Positions 53,283-64,000 of a DNA stretch of 64,000 bases are shown here, one piece after another (within the stretch, counting starts at the first letter, position 1; each line of letters begins with the position of its first letter). The notes under the pieces were generated by a model, which saw nothing but the letters and a program-made list of their open reading frames with translations, searched no databases and was not told where the DNA came from. Source of the stretch: Pseudofabraea citricarpa (taxonomy: Eukaryota > Ascomycota > Leotiomycetes > Helotiales > Dermateaceae). The DNA lies in assembly GCA_029641185.1 (NCBI GenBank), contig JAPWGK010000011.1:372001-436000 (forward strand). The letters run 5' to 3'. A program made the position numbers and the translations under genes.

Positions 53283-55280
53283 ATGCCGAAGAAGACTACC
53301 GTCCCACTGCTATGCAGTCTTTGTCCTGGCAACCCAACCTTCTCTGACATGTCTCACCTTCTCACACACATATCTTCGAAATCTCACCTAGCCCATCGCT
53401 TCAAGCTTGAGATCCGCTCTCAAGCAGAACCAGAAGCTAGAGAGCGGCTCGACAACTACGACTTGTGGTATACTGACAACAACCTTGAGGCTCTTCTGAC
53501 CGAACGTCATGCCATGAAGGAGGAGAAAAAAGTGGCCAAGGAGAGGAAGGAGTTGGCGAAGGGCAAGAAAACCATAAGACCAAATGTCAGTGTGGAATGC
53601 CTGATCTGACGCTATTCAAAGGAAGATTCTCCTGTGTTGCCGTGTGCATGCTAACATAGAATCCAAGATCAAGAAAGAGGTTAAGAAAGAGGCTAGAGTA
53701 GAGAGGGAGGATCTAGCCAGTTCACTTGCCTCGACTCCATTGTTTCCTCGCCGAGGACCTCAAATGATTCTTTGGCCAACTGCTACAAAGTCGAAAGCAT
53801 TGCAGTTATCTTCGCCTACTCGTATGCTACAACATTCCCCAAAAGTCTCATACGAGACCCCGACATTGCGTCGACCTGTTCCAAATTTCTCGCTCCAAGA
53901 GACTCCACATACTGCCAGTCTCAGCCAGCAGTAGGTTAATTCTCCCTCGATATGATAGTGCTTACTAACTCTATTTGAGGTTGAGAACCCCTTTACAACC
54001 CAGCTACAAGAACGATGAAGATAGTGAAAAGAGCGGCCCGGAGAGTGCAAAGCTAAAGGGTATCTACTGGCCAGGAATGGATCTATTCGACTCCGCCACA
54101 CCAGAGATGAAGCGAATGCGAAATCAACGAAAGGATGTCTCAGTACTTCAAAACATGATGGCAACTTCAGTTGGCATTCAACCACTCGAAGTCAGTTATA
54201 CTCCCAATGGCGGGTTCAGAAGCTCAAGAGATATTTTTGGTCCCCTCTCCGATGTTGAGATTACTCCAGTATGTTTTACCATGATCTGTTACTCTCACTA
54301 CTTCATTCGGGATTCTTGCTTGTTACTTTACTAAGCTGATATAGCAAAAGGCTGCCCCAACACCAAAGAAGCGTAAGAGTCGTAAGCCAGGTGTATTACG
54401 GGACCTCAATGTCAATATACCTCGTCTCCGAACTCGCAACATGCCAAGACTTCGAGCACCAGAAGCACAAATGACTGGTTCTTCGCCACAGAAGCGGCAA
54501 CGCACACGAAAGAATGCATCAAACAAAGTTTCACGTGCAGAGTCAACGACTGCAAATCCTCTTAAATCCATCAACAACAAATTTGTACCTACTGCCGAGG
54601 AGAGCGAAGAGTTTCGTCTTACGTTTGGTGATTTGGGAAATAAGCGAAACTTCAGCATATTCCAAGATCAGCCTCCTGCAAGTCCAGGTATGTCCAGAAA
54701 CCGGTACTTGTATCTGGTCTAATAATCTATAGCACGAAGTGAGAGTCCACTGGAAGAATTTATGGCTTCAAAGTAAGTTACAACCTAGTTTGTTCTATTT
54801 GCCACTGACTTTTGGTTCAAAAGGTTCGAACAACCAACTCAAGATCTACTTGCTTACAACACAGAGTTCAGTCCCAAGGACTTCATCACCTCCGCTCCCA
54901 TTGCAAAATCAGCCCCATATCGTTTGTCTGGCAAGGAGAACTCTGAGTTCGAATTTCAAGGACGACAAGCTTCATCTGTCTCTGCGACATCGGGTCATAT
55001 TCTGCCATCGATGGTATTTAACGATCCTTCATCAAATCCACTTTACAATCAGTCTCTCACGAACCCCTTCAACTTTGGAATTCGACAAGGGGGTTTTGAT
55101 GTAGATTTCAAGCCAGCAGCTTCCAGCTTCAGCGATTACCAATCTACCGGTCCGTTCGATGGTCTGAACGTTCCCGATTACCGAAGCGGTCATATGAACT
55201 CTGGATTTGGCTCATCTAACAACAACTTTGGAAATGATGTCGAAGGCGATTATGCGTATAGCGGTCAATATCGTTTGTGA
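53283..55280 (+). CDS. Nuclear protein with one U1/C2H2-type zinc finger, mostly disordered
   Basis: Five or six exons; about 550 residues. The N-terminus holds one zinc finger: C-S-L-C-P ... F-S-D-M-S-H-L-L-T-H-I-S-S-K-S-H-L-A-H, with the long H spacing typical of U1-like fingers, followed by a charged coiled helix (HAMKEEKKVAKERKEL). The remaining exons are Ser/Pro/basic-rich with patches such as KGIYWPGMDLFDSATPEMKRMR, TPKKRKSRKPGVLRDLN (a likely nuclear signal) and NFGIRQGGFDVDF. The last segment is Asn/Ser/Gly/Phe-rich. The MDLFDSATPEMKRMRNQRKD block looks conserved and could be a functional motif. Not assigned to a named family. The exon 1 donor is not a strong consensus. Confidence 0.7.
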
Positions 55281-55532
55281 TTTCTATGACTGGGCGTCGC
55301 TTGAACACTCTTTACACGGCTTTGGAGTTTGGTCGAGTTGCTTTCTAGTGCTCTGTGATTGCTTGTATGGACCACTGTTTTGCTAAAATAGTTTTTTGCT
55401 TTGTTTTTTCTGCACGGAAACCATGATATTATAGGTCGTGATATGTTCACGAAGGAGTCCAGGTTCAATCATTCTATGGGTTCTCAATTCTGTATTGCGT
55501 TACAATATTGCTACAATGTTTATGGTGCGGTA

Positions 55533-58500
55533 CTATAGCTGCTCAATGCCAATGATGAGCTGATCAAGCTCATCACCGTTCTCTAAAACTGTGGCCATCA
55601 TATTTGCAAGTCCTCCTAATTTCTTTTGCTTCACATCAATCTCCATCTCCTTCGATTTGATAGCAGCCGTATCAATGACCGACTTCGGGACATTTGCAAG
55701 TCTCGCCACATTCAAACCATACGAGCGGTGAGCAACTCCCTCGCCTACCTCGTACAAGAAGGTGATCTCTTCGTCACCCTCCCCCTCGTCCTCAGCATCC
55801 TCAATCATGACGCCATCCCGCTTCGCTGTGAACTTCATATGCACATTCTTCAGCTCATGCTCAAACCCTCGCGCTATGCCTGCCAAGGTCTGATAATGCG
55901 TAATGAACAAGCAGAGACACTTGGTCTCGCGAACAATCCAATCCAGCACGGCGCCCGCGATAGCCACACCATCGTGGGTGCTCGTGCCTCTGCCCAACTC
56001 ATCGAGGATGACGAGCGATCGTGGCGTAGCGCTCTTCAAGATCGTCGCCGTCTCGGATAACTCGACCATGAAGGTGGACTGCGCCGTGAAGATGGAGTCG
56101 AAGGCACCCATGCGCGTGTAGATGGAATCGAGCAGACCCAGTCTTGCAGAGTCGGCTGGCACGTAGGACCCGATCTGCGCCATGATGCTTATCAGGGCTA
56201 CCTGGCGCACGTATGAGGACTTGCCGCCCATATTGGGCCCGGTGACTAGGAGAGCGCGCGTGTTGGGCTCTGAGGTCGAGGTGGATAGGCTTGTCGAGTT
56301 GGGGATGTATGCTTCGGTAAGTAGCTGCTCGACCATGGGGTGGCGGCCGTTGACGACGTTGATCTCTGTCGTGGTGGTAAATTCGGGCTTGGTGTAGCCT
56401 GGGAGAGAGGCGATGGTTGCGAGGGAGAGGAGACAATCGAGGAGAGAGAGCGAGGAGATGGCATCGCGGAGTGAGGCGTAATGGGTCGAGATCTCTGAGA
56501 GCAGCAATGAGAATGCTACATCGCATGCTGCCGACAGGGATTCTTTGTGCTGTGCTAATTCGCGCAGCAGGCGCAGGACATCGGGCGTGTGGAATCTGGA
56601 TACCTTTTTCGTGCCGCTGATCTTGGTCCAAGATGCAGGGACCTTTTTTAGATCACTGTTGGTTACTTCGATAAGGTATTCGATCCCGCTAACCGTCACG
56701 TACGTCACTGATGATTTGGATAGTTTGGATGCTGCTTCTGCTCGATGTGCAGACAGTTCCTGTTCCACGGCCGCGATGCCTAATTTGTGGTCTGTCATCG
56801 CATCCGTCTCGTCGTCTTCTCTAAAGAAGGCATATTTGTCATCTGCTCGTGCTGCTTCGGGGTTGATCTTATCAAGAAATGATACGACACTTTCGCTGAT
56901 GGTAGGTAATGAAGCAATGGCTTCGTTCAGCAGCGGAGATTGGAAGCCTGCATCTACAGGTGTCTTGACAGCTGCGAACTCATTGCCAATCCGCTGTAGA
57001 GTTTGTAATGCCGTGAGAAGTTCAGGTCGAGTGCATTTTCCATAGTATATTCGAAGAAGACTGCGTTCGAGATCGGTCCTGATGCCTCGCAAAAGATAGC
57101 GTAGTTTGTCAACTTTTGGAGTCTGGGTCTCGTGCAATTCTTCTACTGCGGCGACTCGTTCTTCAAGCCGGACCTTATCTAGTAGAGGTTGGCCGACCCA
57201 CTTTCTCAGCAACCTCTGTCCAAAACGTGTATGTGTCTTGTCGAGAGCCCAGAAGAGACTGCCTTTCTCCGTGTGGTCTGTCTGATTCAAATAAACCTCT
57301 AGACTTGTGAGAGTGTTTCCATTTAAAAGCATATGAGACCGAGCGCTGAAGGATTGAAAGTATTTAGTGAGATCAAAGACGTGTTCTAGCCCATACTCGG
57401 TCAAGTGGCCTATCATGGCTGACAGACAAATAGTGACTGGCTCTGAAAGATTCAGAACCTTGTCCAGAAGAGCGGCAGCCTTGTCATTATCCATAGTTTC
57501 CGTAGCCTTCATCTTGCCGGCATAAAACTGCGTCACATGGGAATGTGCTTCGGCAGCCATGGTTTTCGGCTTTTCCATTCGCTCAACTCGTATTCGATCA
57601 CCGAACACATTTATGCTACTTCCAGAGAGATGTTGCACCACCTTCTCTGTCGCTTTGGTAAGCTCTCCAACAATCAGGAACTCGCAAGGTGCAAGATGTA
57701 ATAACCGCGTCTCAATCTCTCCACGCATGAATCCGTCCTCAAAGTTGTCATAGATAATATCTCCAGTGGCAGGTTGAACAGCCAGAATGCCCACATCGAC
57801 TTTCTCATCAGTTCCCCAACCTTTGGCTTTGGATTCTGTGATGCAAAGGAGATATCCTGTAGGAGGGGCACCACCGGACGGACCATCTGCTGGCTGCTCA
57901 AGGCCATCAATATCATCGATGTACGTTCCTTTTGTATAAACATTAGTGAGTTTCCGCACAAATGGTGTGTTCCGATTGTCTCCAGCTTTTTTCAAGGCTG
58001 CAGTTTCTGTCTGTCTGACAACTCCAATCTTGTGTCCTGCTGCGACAAGTCTTTTTGCATGTACTGGTAACCGATGTACGGGTATGCTTGCTGAAGCAAA
58101 TCGATCGAGATGTGCTTCGGAAGGATCTGCCAGTCGTTAGACTTTTGGTAATCTCAGCAGTAAGCGAACTCAACTCACGTTCGTCATATCTGAATTTGCC
58201 AGGTATACAAACAATGCTCAATTCTTTTCCAGCAATCCTAGCATCCTCGCCATAAAACTTGAACTTATAACCCACCTCCACAATCAACAGAGTATCCATA
58301 TGTTTCCGCTTTATGTCGAGGATTTGAACCTCTAACGGAGTAAGCTTGCCAGTCTTGGCCCCCTTCTTCTTCGCTTTTGTTGGAGCTGGTGCCTCTTCAT
58401 CCTCGTCACCACCCTCACCATCCTCATCATCCACTCCTGCTGGTTCTTCGGAGTTTTGCCAGTTCCTCCGCCTGAGGTGAGCTAAGCTATCCGGATGACC

Positions 58501-58989
58501 CAGTTTCTTGACGAACTTCTGATGAAGCAGCTCCTTTTGTCTCCTCATTTCGTCCGTCTCAATCTCCGTCTCTTCTTGCATTGAATCAACTGCCGGCACC
58601 TCGGCCGAGGAACTGTAAAGATATCGCTCTGTCCTCGATGATGTTTTCGGGCGGCTAGTCATGTTCGTAGATTTCGGCTGGAGTGTCTGAGCAAACAGTG
58701 TGCTGTGAGCCTCCTCATTCCTCTTGGCCCTCTTCGCCGCCCTATCTGTACCATTATTACCACCATTCTTATCTTCGATCAAAGCCCTCTTGGGTCTGGT
58801 GCCCGCAGTGTCTGCCTCATCGCTCTCCGCATCGTAGATGTTTCCCAAGGCGGCATCCTTAGCTGGGGTCTTCGCCTTGGTCGAGGATTGCGACTGCTGG
58901 GAGGCCGCGGTGCCATTGACCGTCTTCCGAGTGAAGAAGCTCGATATCGATTGCTGAGATTTCGCTGGCGTCCCGCTTGGCTTCCCCAT
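55533..58989 (-). CDS. MSH3: MSH3, DNA mismatch repair MutS homologue
   Basis: Exons 58989-58179 and 58126-55533 (52-bp intron) encode 1,134 residues. The N-terminus carries a PCNA-binding motif ([11 protein letters not shown]). MutS domain I starts near SDEAHLD-like residues around the junction, followed by connector, lever ([15 protein letters not shown]) and clamp regions. The ATPase near residue 897 has Walker [14 protein letters not shown], then [14 protein letters not shown], Walker [16 protein letters not shown] and the FITHYQTL switch; the helix-turn-helix region [16 protein letters not shown] follows. MSH3 pairs with MSH2 (MutS-beta) to repair insertion/deletion loops. Length matches fungal MSH3. 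Confidence 0.96.
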
Positions 58990-60303
58990 GTTTCCTGTTG
59001 TGGCGTGGTGGATTTCGGGACCGTTCGTTGCTGGTGATGATGTCGTTGGAAGACGCGACGGGACGCGTCTTAGTCAGCGGGTTTCATCGCGTCCGTGGCA
59101 GCACTTTAAATCACTTCTCTGCATTAAGCGACGGTGCACGCATGCATTTAAGCATTTCTTTTTTGGGGGTTAGAGTTTTGCAACTGGCAGCAAATCATCT
59201 AATCACATCAAATAGGTAACTTTCTTGAAGCTTCAAGCACCTGAGATGTGAATCATCTGATCGGAATTGAATCATTTCAACATAGTTTACGAGTTGGTAA
59301 TTCATAATTCCTGCTCTACGGTTGCGATATTTATAGAAAGCTTTGTAATGAATCGTGGTTAGACAGCATGCAACTTCTTCTAGTTCTGCCGGGAAAAGAT
59401 CATCCGGGGATAGGAGGACGGCACGGCATCGTTACACTAAATAAGCAATCCAGCTATTTCAGCAAGCGAATACCTGCTGTGTTTCTATTTTCTCGCCGAT
59501 GGTTGGTTAACAAGTCTAGGCCGAAAATGATTTCAACTTGATGCTGGGTTTTAAATTGGGCTTTATGATTGCTGGCATAAGCCACTTGCAGTACATCTTG
59601 ATGTGTCTAGGGAAATGCCATATGAACAGGCCATTTCGGAAGGTATTTCCGTGGGCTGCTTACGCCAGGGAAATGAGATCAGCAGTGTCAGATTTCACAC
59701 GTTGTCGCTTCAAGATGGATAATAGGAATTTGTAGGGGCAATCTCAAGAAAAGGAATGACGCAATTACAGCAATTACAGGCTCACAAGATGGACAGGAAA
59801 AGAGGTTGAGGGCACCCGTTGTTGTGGCTGCTCACGTCTAACTTTGGTGTTCTTCGTGGCTGCTTTGCAGATTCTGTGCGACTTGCGACTCAGCCTCATC
59901 CGTTCCACATATGCAGGTACTTGGTAAGCAGGACCCGACTCGAATAAAAAGGATCGTTGGATCATTTATGTATCGCTTCGGTTGATGAGTTATTTGATAA
60001 GTCACTTCAGGGACAAGACATTCACGAGAGGAGCAGATAAACTTTCAACGGCGTATTTTCAACGCCTATAAAATATGTTCAGACAGTCCCATAAACCGAG
60101 AGATGGACAGAGCAGTGGAAATATCGCGAGAAACGAAATCTTATGTATAATATATGCACTAGAAGGATATTCCTTGTAATAAACAATACCGCTCTTTTAT
60201 GTCTTGCATGAGCCCACGATGAAATTATACAGCCAGGCCCAAAGATGCAACTCCAAACACCGAAACTCCTCTGCTCGATCAAAAAAAAAACCACTATTTA
60301 CTG
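58990..60303. other. 1.3-kb gap upstream of MSH3
   Basis: MSH3 promoter and 3' region of the cell-surface protein gene. Small open frames (59538-59735, 59774-59965) show no domain. Confidence 0.4.
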
Positions 60304-61190
60304 CTACCGACGAGAGTCGGGCAACTCGTACACCGCACTATCACCACTCAACTGGTGTCTCTCCTGCTCCCACTTTTGCTGCGCAGACACTTCATAATAA
60401 GGCGGTTGCTGCGGCTGCTGCTGTTGGTACTCCTGCTGCTGGTGCTGCTGCATGGCTGGCTCTACATTTGCTGGCGAGTAAACATTCTCGCGTTTTCTCT
60501 GCCGTCCAAAGAGGAACCAGCCGGCAGCGAGACCTATGATGACCGCAGAGGCGACCCCAATACCGATACCGGCCTTTGCGCCGGTGCTCAGGCCGCCCGA
60601 CGCTGAGGTTGGGGCAGAAATGGGAGTACCGGTGGCGGTCGAACTCGATACAGGCGCCGAAGCTGAAGCTGGAACGAGTGTTGTGCCGGTGGGGGCACTG
60701 GATTGCGTAGAGCTGGTGGCGGATGAAGAGCTTGTCGTCGAGCTGCTTGCGACGGCTTTCCGCGAGATGTTGAAGTAGTGGCTGTTTGCTTGGGCTTCGC
60801 TTTGTCCTTCGATGAAGAGACAGAAGAAAAACATGTTGGACAAGGTGAGGTCCTTGGTCGTTTGGACTTCCCAACTGAGCTCGGTAACGTTGAGTACAGA
60901 ATCTATAGGAGGGTCAGTCAGTACTTGTCCTCAATTCGAGGTTGAGTGAACGTACGCGTTAGGTATTCGAAAGGCTGGAGGAACTGAGTTCCATTGAGCT
61001 GGAACATGGTCAACGACGTGCGTGAATCATCTGGCCCGGCTGTCCATCGAATGTTGATGGTCGACCCCTCTGGATAGACGGTATTCAAGCTGAAATCCCC
61101 CGTTTCGCCAAATGGCGGTGGATTAATAAACTCAACCGCAGAGGCAGTAGTGAGAAGTGCTAGAAACGCGGCGAAGAATAACCGACGCAT
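60304..61190 (-). CDS. Signal-anchored cell-surface protein with Ser/Thr stem, one TM helix and polyQ tail
   Basis: Two exons; the start MRRLFFAAFLALLTTASA at 61190 opens a clean signal peptide (an in-frame ATG lies 14 codons upstream). The extracellular part begins EFINPPPFGETGDF and continues SLNTVYPEGSTINIRW, a beta-sandwich pattern common to fungal wall-associated ectodomains. The spliced junction reads FEYLT-HSVLNVTELSWEV. A Ser/Thr/Ala-rich stem (residues about 125-190), one membrane helix (GIGIGVASAVIIGLAAGWFLF), a basic stop-transfer (GRQRKRE) and a cytosolic tail with a glutamine tract (MQQHQQQEYQQQQPQQ) follow. The layout resembles Mid2/WSC-type wall sensors, but no WSC cysteine domain is present. 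Confidence 0.8.
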
Positions 61191-61941
61191 TGTGTGTAGT
61201 AGTGTGTAGCGAATGGCTATTGTTGATAGCAATGAACAAAGAGCCGGCGAGCTGGATACAAAGGAAAGAAGAGGAGGAGAAAGTCAAAGAAACGGGACAT
61301 TGCCAGGAGATGGGGGTTAAGGTCATACTTCTGTTGCAGACCAGAGTTTTACATACAGAAGTGCGGGTGAGGGAGGCACAGCTCGTGGCCTGACGGTTGA
61401 GGCTTTGGGAGTGCCCAGTGCTGGGGCTGAGGACGTGAATGTAAGCGCTTATTGGGCAGAAGAGATGATGACTTTGGTATTCTTGAGATGAATGTGTTGT
61501 CGAGAATAGTAGGCCAGTCACCATTGCAGCTTCGGTCGCTTAGTTCCATGCACATGCACTGAGAGATCTGGTGCGTAGACATAGCCGCCCACAGCCCGGT
61601 AGCAGCCCGGGAGCAGCCCTGTAGGTCGTGTAGCTGTAGTGCTGTACCCCCTGTAGCCCCCTGTAGCCCCCTCTTACCACATGCTGGCTCGTGTCCCCGG
61701 GCCTTTCATTAGGGGCCGGGGCCCACTGTATAAGCTGTCGAGATAAGGTCAAGGCTGGGACTTACCCAGTACTGTACTGTACTGTATAGCACAAAGTTCG
61801 GTTGTCAGGCAGACAGACAGTCAGTCGGTCAAAATACAGTTGTTGTCAGACCACTGTAAGCACCTTGTGCTCATCCTCTTCCATAACACATACATCACTC
61901 TTCTCCAAGAGGAATTCCAATCGTTTATCATCATCACGACC
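61191..61941. promoter_or_regulatory. Divergent promoter region with short repeats
   Basis: It holds a (ctgtagccccc)n run near 61640-61672 and a (GTACT)-type run (actgtactgtactgtat) near 61770-61787. It serves the cell-surface protein gene (minus) and the glycosyltransferase gene (plus). Confidence 0.45.
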
Positions 61942-62973
61942 ATGCTGCTCTCAAGTCGACCCACCGCCCTCAAGTTGATCAGTTGCGCCACGCTGCTGAC
62001 CTTTTCCGCCATCCTTTTCTTCAATTACCACATCGGCGCCATCCGCGATTGGAGATGGGCCACTGTCAAGGCCGCTCCTTCACCCGCACCTGCAACAACA
62101 TCAACACAAACACAAACACAAACTCCAACACCAATACCTACACTTACACTTGCACCTCTACCCACCTCTGCCGAAATATCAGTGGCAACCGCGATACCTG
62201 AAAAATTATGGTATAAGCTAGGGCCGAAAGGCCTGAACGATGAATCGCGACAATGGATCGAGACCTGCCTCGAGCAAAACCCGACCTATGAATCCGAACT
62301 CCTGACCGACCTCTCAGGCGACACCTACGTCAAAGAACACTTCGCATCGCGTCCCGATATCATCGAAACCTATCTTGCTCTTCCCATCCCTATCCTCAAA
62401 GCCGATCTCCTGCGCTACCTACTCCTCTTCATCGAAGGTGGGATTTGGAGCGACCTCGACATTTCGTGCGAAGGCGTACCGATTCACGACTGGATACCCG
62501 CGCAGTACAAGGAAGCTGCCGGTCTTGTTGTAGGATTGGAGTTCGATATGGGATGGGGGGATAACTTTGTGCGTCAGTTCGCGAGCTGGACCATGATGGC
62601 GCGGCCTGGGTTGACACACATATTCATGGTGGTCGAAGATATTCTCGTGGGACTGCGCGAGAAGACCGAGACGCACAACGTCACTATCGCCGGCTTGACG
62701 GTTGATATGATCGGCGACGTGGTGGATTTGACGGGTCCTAGGAGGTTGACGCGCAGTGTGCTCAAGAGCTTGGAACTCACCCTCCAAGATACCGTTGATC
62801 ACCGGAATTTCTCGGAACTCCTGGAACCAAAGCTGATCGGGGATGTCCTGATCTTGCCCGGATATTCGTTTGCAAATTCATCAAATACGTACGACGAGCC
62901 TCGAGGTCCGGTGTTGGTTACGCATCACTATGCGGGCACTTGGAAGAATGAAAACGGCGGGGAGCTACCTTGA
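61942..62973 (+). CDS. OCH1-type Golgi glycosyltransferase (DXD sugar-binding family)
   Basis: 343 residues from the ATG at 61942, chosen because it directly precedes a type II membrane anchor (TALKLISCATLLTFSAILFF) and fits the family better than the upstream ATG. A Thr/Pro-rich stem encoded by an ACA/CAA-rich microsatellite-like stretch (residues about 45-75) follows. The catalytic domain has IPEKLWYKLG, the conserved KADLLRYLLLFIEGGIWSDLD with its D-L-D metal/nucleotide-sugar motif, and the C-terminal HHYAGTWKN. These are hallmarks of the Gly_transf_sug/OCH1 family of alpha-mannosyltransferases acting in the Golgi on glycoproteins or glycolipids. Acceptor not determinable. Confidence 0.87.
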   Translation: MLLSSRPTALKLISCATLLTFSAILFFNYHIGAIRDWRWATVKAAPSPAPATTSTQTQTQTPTPIPTLTLAPLPTSAEISVATAIPEKLWYKLGPKGLNDESRQWIETCLEQNPTYESELLTDLSGDTYVKEHFASRPDIIETYLALPIPILKADLLRYLLLFIEGGIWSDLDISCEGVPIHDWIPAQYKEAAGLVVGLEFDMGWGDNFVRQFASWTMMARPGLTHIFMVVEDILVGLREKTETHNVTIAGLTVDMIGDVVDLTGPRRLTRSVLKSLELTLQDTVDHRNFSELLEPKLIGDVLILPGYSFANSSNTYDEPRGPVLVTHHYAGTWKNENGGELP

Positions 62974-63692
62974 TCTGATCATTTTTAGCTCGGTCGTCAA
63001 AGCCACCTTGGCGAACCACGAACAATTACTACCCTGGGACGAAGGGATAAAATGGTCGGCGGAATTTCAAGTCAGAGTATACATTCAGCGTTTAGAGAAC
63101 AGGCTCGGAGCCACGATTTACCATTGTTGTATGAGTATATTTACCAAAAAATGGGTTAGGATTATTGGCGTTTGGACAATACGGAATTACATGGGGTGGC
63201 AGGAGTTTATTACTACTGAAGCTGGACAAAAAGGGAGGCTGGCGTTTGGAAATTATTTGTATATTCAAAGACGTTGTTGGTATGAACGTGGCTTTTGACA
63301 TATCTCAAATTTCCAGATATATTCGTAAATCCGTTGCTGCTGGTCTTAGCTGCGAGCTGGAGAATCTTCAATTATCAAAGCTCAGCCTACTGGTGATTCC
63401 GATGCAGCCAGTAGCTATCTGATAAAAGTGGTGAACGTCGCTACTTTGCCTTTTTTTTGTTTTTTGTTTTTTTTTTGTAGAGATCAAGATAAGTTTCTTT
63501 AGATATCAAGAGGCAGGGCTTAATAGCCAGGATTTAGAAGACCCAGAAAGAATAGAATGATTGAGTATTGATGCCTGAGCCAAGTCCAAGCTTCGCCTTA
63601 CACGCGCTACGCAAGCGCTGTAGAGAGCTTCCCCATAAACTGCCAGGCCCACTCTGCACTCTATTCTTTTAGTATACTTCAACCTCACAGCC
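62974..63692. other. Gap downstream of the glycosyltransferase gene
   Basis: No gene recognised. T-rich tract (T8-G-T6-G-T10) near 63452-63477. The frame at 62870-63298 overlaps the glycosyltransferase end and is not called. Confidence 0.4.
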
Positions 63693-64000
63693 ATGATAGG
63701 ACGGCTCCGAAGACTCTGTCAACCTGCAATCACAAGCAAAACCAAACGACCTGCTCTTGTGACAGCCAGCAGCAGAACCTTTCATACAAGCCCCCTTGCG
63801 GAAGCTGAAGGACACCAACAAACCCGTGAGCCTGAGAATACTTTATTAAGGGAATTGCCCATTTAAAGTACAGTAGTAATTGACGCCTTTCACTATACCA
63901 CGGGCCGCTGGCTGAATCGCAACAAGCTACAATGCGACGCTCGTTATGTAAAATTCGATTTCTCCGCCCTATGCAACAAGGTTGTGGAAGTATGCCCTGG
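63693..64000 (+). CDS. AIM9-like mitochondrial phosphotransferase-family protein, 5' part only
   Basis: The ATG at 63693 starts a basic mitochondrial presequence (MIGRLRRLCQPAITSK ... RTFHTSPLAEAEG). A donor at 63826 and acceptor at 63871-63873 join in phase to LVIDAFHYTTGRWLNRNK, followed by LQCDARYVKFDFSALCNKVV. The F-x-Y-T-x-G-R-W-L-x-x-x-K block plus the R-Y-V-x-F-x-x-x-x-L run is the start of the fungal aminoglycoside-phosphotransferase-like family that includes AIM9 (altered inheritance of mitochondria). The kinase core lies beyond the window end. Confidence 0.72.

Overview
This is a stretch of a filamentous ascomycete (Pezizomycotina) nuclear chromosome. The evidence is many spliced genes with 47-80 bp GT-AG introns and CTAAC-type branch points, intergenic gaps of 0.3-1.6 kb, and fungus-specific families (2EXR proteins, Pam17, Slx9, an OCH1-type glycosyltransferase, a fungal OTT_1508-like deaminase). 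The gene content would fit Leotiomycetes, but I cannot prove the class. I found no tRNA, rRNA, transposon with recognisable coding capacity, or CRISPR array.

The left end (1-12250) is accessory in character. Three small alpha-helical proteins that resemble the N-terminal domains of fungal STAND/NLR proteins (48-497, 1622-2163, 2938-3345, all minus) are followed by a tandemly duplicated, divergently transcribed two-gene module. Each module has a minus-strand actin-fold Hsp70-like ATPase without a substrate-binding domain (4398-6244 and 8632-10363) and a plus-strand protein with one N-terminal membrane anchor and a conserved C-terminal motif (6757-7877 and 11137-12250). Exon structure is conserved between copies, both shared promoters contain tandem repeats just upstream of the Hsp70-like start, and the second ATPase appears to carry a one-base frameshift near its 3' end. 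This is the best candidate for an undescribed system here.

The middle (12251-37852) mixes housekeeping and accessory genes: a 2EXR protein, PAM17, a chromodomain protein, a secreted amidase, an OTT_1508-like deaminase, a large ABCC transporter with a probable frameshift, a 3-dehydroshikimate dehydratase-like enzyme, SLX9, UBA4 (tRNA thiolation/urmylation) and, convergent with it, a DEN1/Nep-type NEDD8 protease.

The right part (38518-64000) holds a very large spliced gene whose layout (helical N-terminus, beta-rich domain, long disordered centre, C-terminal coiled coil) resembles meiotic axial-element proteins of the SYCP2/Red1 type, then a second 2EXR-like gene, a small ubiquitin-like protein, a membrane-anchored gamma-glutamylcyclotransferase, the Rab geranylgeranyltransferase beta subunit BET2, a zinc-finger nuclear protein, the mismatch-repair gene MSH3, a signal-anchored cell-surface protein with a polyQ tail, an OCH1-type glycosyltransferase, and the start of an AIM9-like mitochondrial phosphotransferase gene cut by the window end.

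Exon boundaries were read by eye from splice consensus and reading-frame continuity. Family names rest on recognised motifs, not on searches.
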